The notes beneath the pieces are model-generated. The model searched no databases. It worked only from the letters and a program-made list of their open reading frames with translations, and was not told the origin of the DNA. A program made the position numbers and the translations under genes. A DNA stretch of 64,000 bases from an uncultured Chloracidobacterium sp. Lineage in GTDB: Bacteria; Acidobacteriota; Blastocatellia; Pyrinomonadales; Pyrinomonadaceae. Of this stretch, positions 41,453 through 49,913 are shown one piece after another. The stretch covers positions 42,017 to 106,016 of the forward strand of contig CALDGX010000133.1 in the NCBI GenBank assembly GCA_937941715.1. Direction: 5' to 3'. The first letter of the stretch is position 1, and each line of letters starts with the position of its first letter.

Positions 41453-43618
41453 ATGAAAAGAAACAAAATACTGACATCTTTACTGACGATCGCGATCTTA
41501 CTTTCATCAATGTCGACGGCATTTGCGTTTGATGAAGGGATGTTCATGCCGGATCAGATCGCCAAGCTTCCGCTCAAAAAGCTCGGTCTTAAGATCAAGC
41601 CGACCGATATTTATAATCCGGCCGGCGGCGGCCTGACGGACGCGGTGATCCGGCTGAGTATAGGCTGCACCGCCGAGTTCGTATCGCCCGAAGGCCTCAT
41701 TTTGACGAATCATCATTGCGGCTTTGACGCGTTGGTATCTGCCTCGACTCCTGAAAAGGACCTTGTTGAAACGGGATTTAAGACCGACGGACGTTCCGGC
41801 GAGATACCTGCCAAGGGCTATTCGATCTTTGTTACCCAACGGAGCGAAGACGTCACGGCCAAGGTAAAGGCCGGGACGGACGGACTGAGCGGAGACGCCC
41901 TTGCCGCCGCGATCAAAAAGAATGTCGATGCTCTTCAGGCCGCCGAACAGGCTAAGGCCCCAGCCGGCTCGACCGTCCGCATTCAGATGATGAACAGCGG
42001 TTATTTCTATTACCTTTTCCAGACCCAGCAGATCAAGGACGTTCGCGTCGTTTATGCTCCGCCGCGTAATATCGGCGTTTTTGGCGGTGACCCGGACAAT
42101 TTCGAATGGACCCGCCATACCGGTGATTTCACCTTCCTGCGTGCCTATACGGCTCCGGACGGATCATCGGCGGAATACTCGGCCAATAACGTGCCGATGA
42201 AAACGAAGAAGTTTCTGGCTCTGAACATCGGCGGTCTCAAGGATAACGATTTCGTGTTCGTCCTTGGCTATCCGGGATCGACGACACGTTACCGCGAGAG
42301 CCAGTCGATCGAGTATGCCCGCGATGCGAATTTCCCGTTCCTTGAGAAATGGCTCAACGCTCTCAGCACTTCGCTGCGACAGATCGGGGCCGGCGACGAG
42401 GAAAAGCGTATCGCGTTTCAGTCTGACATCGCCAGCTTTGACAATTCACGAAAGGCCTTCGGCGGCGGCTACCTCCGTTTGCGAAAAGCCGGCGTCGTGC
42501 AGGCCCGCCAGGCCGAAGAGGCTCGGTTAGCGACATGGATCGCGGCAAACCCGGACCGGCAGAAGAAGTATGGAACGCTCCTGAGCGAGATCAAGGCGTT
42601 GTCGGCTGAGTCAAATGCCGCAATGATGCGTGATGCCGTGATGAGGCGCTTTCCTGACCCGAATTCGATGAGTGTCTTCGGCCAGATCGTCTCCGCGGTT
42701 GTTACCACCCAGATGCAAGGCAAGATGCTGAACGATGCGGAACGTGCAGCAAAGAAAAAGGAGATCGAGAAAGCGTATGAGGGCCGCGAAGCCGACCACG
42801 AACTCTATATGCTCAAGTTTTTCCTCAAGTCCTTTGACGAACTGCCTGCCGGGCAGAAGTTCAAGGCTGCCGAAGATCTGTTCGGTTCGCTGAAGGGCAA
42901 GGCCCGACGCGACGCCGAGGCGGCATTTGCGGCAACAATCGCCAACGGCGAGTACGCGTCGGCTGAAAAAATGGCCGGACTGTACGGGCCGCGAACGATG
43001 GAGTTGAACCCCGAACGCGAAAAGATACTTGCGTTCGCCCGCGGCGTTGCAGAGGAACGTCAGGCATTGGCCGCCCGATCGGCCAAATTCGCGGCCGGGA
43101 TCGACCGACTTCGGTTGATGTATATGCAGGCGATGGTCGAGATGAAGGGCATGACGGCTTATCCGGATGCCAATTCGACGCTTCGTTTTTCGTACGGGAA
43201 CGTCAAGGGATATGCTTCGCGCGAGGCCGAGTATCGTTCGCCTTTTACAACGATGAAAGGTATGTTCGAGAAGGAAACCGGTGAAAATCCGTTTGATGTG
43301 CCTCAGAAGTTGAAGGATCTCAACAATGCCAAGGATTTCGGCCGTTGGGGCAGCGGTGACACGGTCGCGGTCAACTTCCTTTCGACCACTGACATCATCG
43401 GCGGCAACAGCGGCAGCCCGATCCTCAATGGTAACGGTGAGCAGGTCGGCCTTTGTTTCGACGGTAATTTCGAAGGTCTTGGTAACGACTTTTACTACGA
43501 TCCGGCGGTCAACCGCACGATCTCGGTGGATATTCGTTACGTTCTGTTCGTCGTCGAGAAATTCGGCGGATCAGGTTGGATCCTGAACGAGATGAAGATC
43601 GTCGGAGGAAAGGGCTAG
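41453..43618 (+). CDS. S46-family dipeptidyl peptidase (DPP7/DPP11 type)
   Basis: About 721 residues from the ATG at 41453, which starts a signal peptide ('TIAILLSSMSTAFA'). The chymotrypsin-like halves carry 'ILTNHHCGFDAL' (His at 87-88) and 'IGGNSGSPILNGNGEQVG' with nucleophile S653, the S46 signature. A helical lid domain inserted in between covers the active site in known structures. These periplasmic enzymes release dipeptides from peptide N-termini and support amino-acid nutrition in bacteria that do not ferment sugars. The gene stands alone between two terminators. Confidence 0.95.
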   Translation: MKRNKILTSLLTIAILLSSMSTAFAFDEGMFMPDQIAKLPLKKLGLKIKPTDIYNPAGGGLTDAVIRLSIGCTAEFVSPEGLILTNHHCGFDALVSASTPEKDLVETGFKTDGRSGEIPAKGYSIFVTQRSEDVTAKVKAGTDGLSGDALAAAIKKNVDALQAAEQAKAPAGSTVRIQMMNSGYFYYLFQTQQIKDVRVVYAPPRNIGVFGGDPDNFEWTRHTGDFTFLRAYTAPDGSSAEYSANNVPMKTKKFLALNIGGLKDNDFVFVLGYPGSTTRYRESQSIEYARDANFPFLEKWLNALSTSLRQIGAGDEEKRIAFQSDIASFDNSRKAFGGGYLRLRKAGVVQARQAEEARLATWIAANPDRQKKYGTLLSEIKALSAESNAAMMRDAVMRRFPDPNSMSVFGQIVSAVVTTQMQGKMLNDAERAAKKKEIEKAYEGREADHELYMLKFFLKSFDELPAGQKFKAAEDLFGSLKGKARRDAEAAFAATIANGEYASAEKMAGLYGPRTMELNPEREKILAFARGVAEERQALAARSAKFAAGIDRLRLMYMQAMVEMKGMTAYPDANSTLRFSYGNVKGYASREAEYRSPFTTMKGMFEKETGENPFDVPQKLKDLNNAKDFGRWGSGDTVAVNFLSTTDIIGGNSGSPILNGNGEQVGLCFDGNFEGLGNDFYYDPAVNRTISVDIRYVLFVVEKFGGSGWILNEMKIVGGKG

Positions 43619-43647
43619 GCCCGCAATCTGACTTTCGCCAACTTACG

Positions 43648-43693
43648 ATCGGTGCGGTCCTCGCTTTTGTAAGGATCGCACCGATATTTCTTT
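43648..43693 (+). terminator. Intrinsic terminator after the S46 peptidase gene
   Basis: A 14-bp stem (ATCGGTGCGGTCCT with AGGATCGCACCGAT, one G-U pair), loop of 10 nt, then ATTTCTTT. It separates the S46 gene from the convergent pseudokinase gene. Confidence 0.85.
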
Positions 43694-43727
43694 GTCATTC
43701 GTTTCAAAGCTAAAACGACTTGTTCGG

Positions 43728-46013
43728 CTAGAAATTCTGGCTTGGCTCGAACGTGTACAGTATCGCCCCGAGGTCGCCCCGCACGCCGACGTCATCAACA
43801 CTCCGAACATCCTCGGCATATGACGTTGCGAGCATCGTTATTTCAAAACCGGCCCTCACACCCGGACGCGCGGCCGGAACGAACAATCGACGTCCCCATA
43901 CCAACAGCCTTTCACCGTTTTCGCCGGAGCCGCTGCCTTGAAACCGAACCTCATAAGCATTCCACCCGCCATTAACGACCGTGTTGCCTTCGGAGACCAT
44001 TTGAAAATTCGGGATCAGCTTTTTAAGCGTTTCGACCGTCTCTTTCACCAACTGGGGAAACTTTGCGGTATCTTCCTTAAAGGTGCCGTTGCTGACGTAA
44101 TAACTGACCAGCATCTGTTCCTTCAGTTTCCCATCGGGAGTAATATTGGCAACGTCCAGAAACTTTCCTCGTGTCTTGCCATCCGCACTCTCTTTTGGTC
44201 CGTTAACTTTCCAATTTTGCGGATAGTAGAGCGCAAACCCGACAAAGTTACGAACCAGATCACCCTTTAAACCCTGTCGGGATGATTGGAAAAAGTCGGT
44301 ATTCGGCGGCTGTGCGATCGTCCGGGCCAATGGCGGCACCTCGATATCCTCGGCTCTCTGTTCCGGCATGATCGGAGCCTGATCCGCTGTGTTTGCCGGA
44401 TTTGCGGCCAACTGATCCACCGGGAAGCGAACGTCCGTTTCGGCCTGTCGGACCAAGACGTAGTACCAGATACCTATCGCTATCACCAAAACGCTCAACG
44501 CGCCGATAACGGCGATTCGTGTCCAATTCGAATCCGGCTCTGCCGGCGGTTCCGGCGATCTGCGTGTCCAGGCCAGTTCATCAACGCCGGGCGACTGATC
44601 CTTAGCGACCGCGGCAGGGATAGTGATCCTCTGCGAACCCCGGACGATCGCCCCTTCCTTGACCGTGTCGCCGGGTTCATCCAGCACCGTAACATACTCA
44701 TCGTCCATCAAAGGATCGGGAGCAACGGTCAACGCGGTAAAGAGATCCTCGCCAAAATCTCGTGCGGTCGGATATCGTTCAAGCGGGTCGCGAGACAGAG
44801 CTTTCTCAATGACCTCGTCCACGTCCGTCGAGAGGTCATGCCTGAGATCTGTCGGAAAGGTCTCCAAGCCTGACCTTTGTGCCCTCAGAAACGAGCGTTC
44901 GGTGTCACCGTTGAAGGGCAATTTGCCAGTCAAAAGCTGATAAGCAACGATACCGAGTGAATAAACATCGCCTGCGACGGTCGGTATGCGTCCATCAAGC
45001 GTTTCGGGCGATTTATAGTAGATATTTTCCGAAGTCGGTTCGCCTGAGGACACGCCAAAATCGGCTATTTGCACCAATTCGGTATCGTTCTCGGCAAGCG
45101 TGACGAGGATCGCTTCGGGTCTTAAGTCACGGTGTAATATCCCTTCATGATGGACCTCACTAAGAGCCTCTGCCGCCTGGCGCATCAATTTGGCAACCCG
45201 CGTTGGCGAAAGCGGTCCGTGAATTTCGAGAATATCGAGCGCCGTCAATGCGTCGCTGTGCTCGCAGATCAGATAGTTGATCCCATTTGCGAACTGGCCT
45301 GAGTCGATCAGCCGCAGGACATTTGGGTGGTTTATGTGCGACAGCGATACCCGTTCTTCGGCAAGAATACTCTCCGTCATCTCGTCGAGTTCCTCGTTCG
45401 CCAGGATCCTGACGACGACGCGCCTGTCATTGGCCAGGCCATCGTCCGCCAGGTATGAATAGCCGGTATCGTCCTCCCGCAGTAGTTCGGTCACCCGGTA
45501 TCGGCCCTTGACGATGCGTCCGACAAGGTCATTTGGGTCTTCAGGGTCGAATACCATCGACCGGATCGACGGATGTTCGCGATCGCCGTCGTCATCGACC
45601 TCGATGTGACCGGCGGGAATTTCGGCCGGGTTGACCTTTCGCGGGAGAACCGCGGGAAGTTCCGGCTCCGCTGTATAAGTCGCCTCTGAAACCTCAGCCG
45701 CATTCACATGTCCTGCAAGAACGCCGCTTTCCGGCTCAACTTCGTCCCAGAAGCCGTTGTCATCGTCCTCAGTTTCGAAAAAGAGTTCGGACATTAACTC
45801 GTCCGTTATCCTCTCGTCGTCTTTGTCAATGACGAATTCTATTGGCGGCGCTTCGGCCTGAGTTACCTCAGGACTCGACAAAACTGCGGCAAAAACGGTC
45901 TGCCTGCCGCCTCGCGAAGCCTCTTGGCCAAGCGGCATCAGGCGCTCGCCGTCCGCATCGCAAAACCGCTGCGAGCCGTCAGGGTATTTATTTCCACATT
46001 TAGGACAGTGCAT
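43728..46013 (-). CDS. Membrane Ser/Thr kinase-like protein, probable pseudokinase
   Basis: About 761 residues from the ATG at 46013. The N-terminal ribbon 'MHCPKCGNKYPDGSQRFC' has C3, C6 and C18. A kinase-like domain covers about 170-440, but key residues are altered: the glycine loop reads 'LREDDTGYSYLA', the beta-3 Lys is R202 ('VVVRILANEE'), and the catalytic loop is 'HRDLRPEAI' with D296 kept but the metal-binding Asn replaced by A301. D318 of 'ADFGVSSGE' and 'YYKSPETLDG' remain. One transmembrane helix ('VIGALSVLVIAIGIWYYVLV', about 500-520) leads to a ~230-residue external domain. Loss of Lys and Asn suggests little or no phosphotransfer. It lies downstream of a TPR gene and a canonical kinase gene. 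Confidence 0.9.
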   Translation of the reverse strand: MHCPKCGNKYPDGSQRFCDADGERLMPLGQEASRGGRQTVFAAVLSSPEVTQAEAPPIEFVIDKDDERITDELMSELFFETEDDDNGFWDEVEPESGVLAGHVNAAEVSEATYTAEPELPAVLPRKVNPAEIPAGHIEVDDDGDREHPSIRSMVFDPEDPNDLVGRIVKGRYRVTELLREDDTGYSYLADDGLANDRRVVVRILANEELDEMTESILAEERVSLSHINHPNVLRLIDSGQFANGINYLICEHSDALTALDILEIHGPLSPTRVAKLMRQAAEALSEVHHEGILHRDLRPEAILVTLAENDTELVQIADFGVSSGEPTSENIYYKSPETLDGRIPTVAGDVYSLGIVAYQLLTGKLPFNGDTERSFLRAQRSGLETFPTDLRHDLSTDVDEVIEKALSRDPLERYPTARDFGEDLFTALTVAPDPLMDDEYVTVLDEPGDTVKEGAIVRGSQRITIPAAVAKDQSPGVDELAWTRRSPEPPAEPDSNWTRIAVIGALSVLVIAIGIWYYVLVRQAETDVRFPVDQLAANPANTADQAPIMPEQRAEDIEVPPLARTIAQPPNTDFFQSSRQGLKGDLVRNFVGFALYYPQNWKVNGPKESADGKTRGKFLDVANITPDGKLKEQMLVSYYVSNGTFKEDTAKFPQLVKETVETLKKLIPNFQMVSEGNTVVNGGWNAYEVRFQGSGSGENGERLLVWGRRLFVPAARPGVRAGFEITMLATSYAEDVRSVDDVGVRGDLGAILYTFEPSQNF

Positions 46014-46169
46014 TAATGATCTCAGATCGACTAAACGTCGGAACGCGGCCAATGTGCGCCATTCAACAAGTTGTGTATCCTCATCTGGCAGATATGGTCA
46101 ATGGGACCCGGATTTCAATAAAATCCGGTGAGATCGGCCGCGGCCTTTTAGGGCCTCGCCGTCAAGACG

Positions 46170-47486
46170 TCACCTCTTTCCTTTCACACGAGCGATCTTC
46201 GTGGCTATTGACGCCAATTCCGGATTGAGTTCTTTTGCCTTTCGGTAGGCTGATTCGGCAGACGCATGGCCGCCGTTTCTCGCAAATTCGTCGCCGACCG
46301 CTTCAAACAGCCGGGCAAGTTCGAATTTGCCGGGGCCATCGGCAGTTCGGACGGCACGCTGCAGAACGTCTTCGGCCGCCTCTGGTCTTTTGATGCGAAG
46401 ATACAACTCGGCAAGGCCGGTCCACGCGCTGATCCCTCCGGGTGTAATCATCGACGCTTTCCTCAAGACGATCTCAGCATCGGTGTATGCGCCGATGCTC
46501 GTAAAGCCCCGGCCCTGTAGGATCAAGGCGGCCGGATTCTTCGGATCCTGTGCCAACACCTTTTTTAATACCGCAACCGAATCAGCAAACCGCTGATCGG
46601 ACTGGAGTGCCTGCGCAACGAGGATCATCGATGCCGGATGGACGGCCTTCTTGATGGCTTTTTCAAAAGCGGCGGCCGACTCGCTCATCTTTCCCTTACG
46701 CCGCAAAAAACGGCCGAGATGCGCGTAAGCGGGCGCAAATTCCGGCGCCTCTTCGATGGCACGTCGATATGCATTTTCCGTAGTTTGATCGAGCAGTCCG
46801 CGAAGCTCGCGAGCGACACCGAGCCGATCAAAGGCCAATGCGTCACGCGGCTCGAGTGCCAGTGCCCTAAGGGCAAACTTCTCTGCCTCTTCATAACGGT
46901 ACGCAATATCGCTGGTGACCAACGGTTGGGCCAATACATAGCTCAAAGCGATGTTCGTCATCGCCAGGTTTGGATTGATCTGTTGTGCTTTGCGGTACTC
47001 GGCTTCGGCTTCACTCCATCGCAACTGGTCCGCATAAATGCTGCCGAGTCCGTAATGGCCGCGATAGTCGCCCGGCATCGAGGCCACCGCCTGGCGATAT
47101 TCGGCCTCGGCTCTTGCGTATTCGCGGTCGCCACGCGCTTTGTTGCCGTCGGCGATCAACTTGATAAAGGCCTTCTCGATGGCCGGATCGACAGGTTTAT
47201 TTTTCGGGAACGGTGCAATGCCGACACTTGTATCAGGCACATCCTTTCCCGTTCGGATCTTAACAGCAGGCTTTCGAGTTGAGTCTCTGCGAGGTTCAGC
47301 GGCTTTGGCCGTTACCTTTTTTGGTTTGGCCTTGGGTTTGGTTGAGATTCCTTTTGCGGTCGTGGATTTTCCGCTCGGCGTTCCGCCAAAGAGTTTGTTG
47401 CTGCTTCCCAGGTCTTGAGCCCAGGAAATTTGCGCAAGGGTCGTGATCGCTACCGATAAAATGACAAGCTGAAATACCTTTCCCAT
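46170..47486 (-). CDS. Exported tetratricopeptide-repeat protein
   Basis: About 438 residues from the ATG at 47486, which has TGAGG 5 nt upstream. A signal peptide ('LVILSVAITTLAQISWA') and a basic, low-complexity Lys/Pro-rich segment (about 30-90) precede some eight TPR units (about 115-435, e.g. 'HYGLGSIYADQLRWSEAEAE', 'WTGLAELYLRIKRPEAAEDV'). TPRs make a superhelix for protein contacts. It starts 23 nt after the canonical kinase gene and lies 156 nt before the pseudokinase gene; a shared operon and periplasmic scaffold role for the two kinase ectodomains is plausible, not shown. Confidence 0.9.
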   Translation of the reverse strand: MGKVFQLVILSVAITTLAQISWAQDLGSSNKLFGGTPSGKSTTAKGISTKPKAKPKKVTAKAAEPRRDSTRKPAVKIRTGKDVPDTSVGIAPFPKNKPVDPAIEKAFIKLIADGNKARGDREYARAEAEYRQAVASMPGDYRGHYGLGSIYADQLRWSEAEAEYRKAQQINPNLAMTNIALSYVLAQPLVTSDIAYRYEEAEKFALRALALEPRDALAFDRLGVARELRGLLDQTTENAYRRAIEEAPEFAPAYAHLGRFLRRKGKMSESAAAFEKAIKKAVHPASMILVAQALQSDQRFADSVAVLKKVLAQDPKNPAALILQGRGFTSIGAYTDAEIVLRKASMITPGGISAWTGLAELYLRIKRPEAAEDVLQRAVRTADGPGKFELARLFEAVGDEFARNGGHASAESAYRKAKELNPELASIATKIARVKGKR

Positions 47487-47509
47487 AAAAACCTCAGGAA
47501 CAGTGCATT

Positions 47510-49771
47510 TCACTCAACTCGTACCAGTCGAAATCCAAGTTCCTTATCGCGTTTGCTGACATCAACGTCTGCTCTAAATGTCGAAGTAATGCCAAAATCT
47601 CCGGACGATTTATTTAGTCCCGCACCGCCGCGGATCATATTTCGCGGTTCGGTCGTCGGCTTTATCTCGCCCTTGCTGCCCGGATACAGGCTGACGGGCG
47701 TCTCGGTCCATTCGAAAACGTTGCCGATCAGGTCCACGACACCCCAGTCATTCGGGCAAGACCGTGATCCGACCGGTTTGGGTTCGGTGTTGGACTGATC
47801 CAATACCGCACATTCGGGCTTAAACACCGTTCCCCACGGATAGATGTCGTTCTTTGACCCGTTTCGAGCCGCGTATTCCCACTCAGCCTCGGTCGGCAGC
47901 CTGTAGGTCTTTCCGTCGTTTTTCGAACGCCAGGCGGCAAACGCTTTGACATCCGCGACATTTACAAACCTTACCGGCCATGTCTCCTGCCCCGAGATCG
48001 GCTTTTCGTTGACCCAGTCGGCCGGCACGGGCCGGTAACCGGTTGCCGAAACAAATGCGTAATATTCGCCATTGGTGACCTCGGTTTTGTCCATCCAAAA
48101 CTGCTTTACGGTCACCGGATGCTCGGGACGCTCCTCATTTCGGCCGTCATTTCGGCCCATTCGGAAAGATCCGCCCGGGATCATCGCCATTTCAACCTTC
48201 GGTGCCGTCACCGGCGAGCTTCCGGGTGTCGGCGTCTTCGAACTTGCGTTCACGTTTGAAACGCCTCCGCCCGACCCGCCAAAAACACCAAAATAATAAG
48301 CGGCACCTAATCCTGCAATTCCGATTACAGAGAGACCTAATATTCCCGCGATTCCCAAAATAATCGGAGATAGCAGCGATTTTTTAGGTGGAACGGTCGT
48401 CGACCCGACAGCGGTCGGCCCGGTATTCTGGCGCTCCTGCATCATCGTTGCTTCAACGATAGGGACCGCCGGCGTGGACGGACGGTAAGGAATGGTCTCT
48501 GCCTCAGTTCGAGAAACGGCCGTCGGCAGATCGGCGTCCATCGGGCGCGGGATCGCCAACGGGTCCGGGACATTGCCTCTGAGTTCGGCAACGACCTCGA
48601 CCGGCTTTCCGTCACAAACCACGTCACCGACCCAATCCTGAAAACCGTCTTTGCTTACACGCAGCAAGTGATTACCGCTCTGAATGCCGTCGAGAAGCAG
48701 CAAACCGGTGTCGGTAGTCTCGCCTACCGAAACATTATCGACAAATACCTTTGATGCAGGCGGTTTTGTCCTGATCCGGAGTGAAGACACGGGCAGTGTC
48801 TGCGACGCGGTCGCATGGATCGAAGCCTGGCCGGGATATATCGCCTGCCTGAGTTCTTCGACCAACTGTTCCACGGAGGCGGTCCGTTTCAGCGGGTCCT
48901 TTTCAAGGGTATGAAAAACTGCCCGCTCGAGTTCCGGCGACACTGATGTGCCGATCTCGGCAAACCGAGGCGGCGGGTCGCTGATATGCTTTTTCATTAT
49001 CGCCGGAATTGACGACCCTTTGAAAGGAACGTCGCCGGCGATCATCTGATACAGCATTACGCCGAGACTGTATATATCGGCCCGCGAATCGGGGTCTTCG
49101 TCCGCCCATTGCTCAGGCGCCATGTAATATGGCGAACCCATCAGCCCGGTTGTCTGGGCTTGAATGAACGAACCCAACAATTCGCCTGATTTGATCTTCG
49201 CCAGCCCGAAATCTAGTATCTTGACCGCCTGCGACAGACTCGGCTTGTCGTTGCAGATCATTACATTCAGCGGCTTGAGGTCACGGTGTACGATCCCCTG
49301 ATGATGTGCGGCTCCGACGCCGGCACAGATCGGCGTCATCAATTCGAGGGCACGGTCGGGCGTGAGTTTCTTTTCGCGGGCGAGCAGATCATGAAGAGAC
49401 TCGCCCTCGACGTACTCCATTACCAGAAACGGTAACGAGCCGTTTACCACGCCATAATCCGTCACGGCAACGACATTAGTATGGCGGATCGCGGCTGCAG
49501 CCAGAGCTTCCTGACGAAATCGTGTTACCAGTTCCGGGTCGTTCCCGACGAGATCCGGCAAAATGATCTTGATCGCGAGCAGCGTTTTTAGATATGCGTG
49601 CCGAGCCTTATAAACGACACCCATTCCGCCCTGGCCGAGCCGCAACTCGAGATGGTATTTGCCCTCGAGTACCGGTTCGCCCGCGATGGTATGCGCTGTC
49701 GGCATGCCGTCCGTTGGACACGTAACGACTTCGTCCGAATAGCAATGTTTACAGAGCTGACACTCTCTCAT
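47510..49771 (-). CDS. Membrane Ser/Thr protein kinase with PEGA and FGE-sulfatase domains
   Basis: A 753-residue PknB-type kinase. A three-cysteine ribbon 'CQLCKHCYSDEVVTC' starts the protein. The kinase domain (about 39-300) is intact: glycine loop GQGGMG at 46-51, K68 ('LLAIKIILPD'), 'HRDLKPLNV' with D164 and N169, D187 of DFG, and 'GSPYYMAPEQW'. A PEGA domain follows (about 330-400), then a transmembrane helix ('IILGIAGILGLSVIGIAGLG', about 465-490) and an external FGE-sulfatase-type domain (about 520-753) with 'MIPGGSFRMGRND', 'RLPTEAEWEYAARNG' and 'GNVFEWTETP'. It probably senses something outside and phosphorylates cytoplasmic targets. Formylglycine formation is not implied; many such domains are non-catalytic. 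Confidence 0.95.
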   Translation of the reverse strand: MRECQLCKHCYSDEVVTCPTDGMPTAHTIAGEPVLEGKYHLELRLGQGGMGVVYKARHAYLKTLLAIKIILPDLVGNDPELVTRFRQEALAAAAIRHTNVVAVTDYGVVNGSLPFLVMEYVEGESLHDLLAREKKLTPDRALELMTPICAGVGAAHHQGIVHRDLKPLNVMICNDKPSLSQAVKILDFGLAKIKSGELLGSFIQAQTTGLMGSPYYMAPEQWADEDPDSRADIYSLGVMLYQMIAGDVPFKGSSIPAIMKKHISDPPPRFAEIGTSVSPELERAVFHTLEKDPLKRTASVEQLVEELRQAIYPGQASIHATASQTLPVSSLRIRTKPPASKVFVDNVSVGETTDTGLLLLDGIQSGNHLLRVSKDGFQDWVGDVVCDGKPVEVVAELRGNVPDPLAIPRPMDADLPTAVSRTEAETIPYRPSTPAVPIVEATMMQERQNTGPTAVGSTTVPPKKSLLSPIILGIAGILGLSVIGIAGLGAAYYFGVFGGSGGGVSNVNASSKTPTPGSSPVTAPKVEMAMIPGGSFRMGRNDGRNEERPEHPVTVKQFWMDKTEVTNGEYYAFVSATGYRPVPADWVNEKPISGQETWPVRFVNVADVKAFAAWRSKNDGKTYRLPTEAEWEYAARNGSKNDIYPWGTVFKPECAVLDQSNTEPKPVGSRSCPNDWGVVDLIGNVFEWTETPVSLYPGSKGEIKPTTEPRNMIRGGAGLNKSSGDFGITSTFRADVDVSKRDKELGFRLVRVE

Positions 49772-49913
49772 CGAAAATTTATGATGCTAAAACTCGGCCG
49801 CCGGTTTTCGGATTTTCTTCCCTGAGAACAATGGTTTCGCTCCCGACGCTCCCGGCTTGCAACGATTCTAATGACTTTGCCAACGGCAAGCAAGGTAAAG
49901 GCCCGTTAGTTCG

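Noticed and set aside
47510..49771. FGE-sulfatase domain read as formylglycine-generating enzyme
   Set aside because: It is the ectodomain of a kinase, and no sulfatase gene is in the window; such domains often act only as binding modules.
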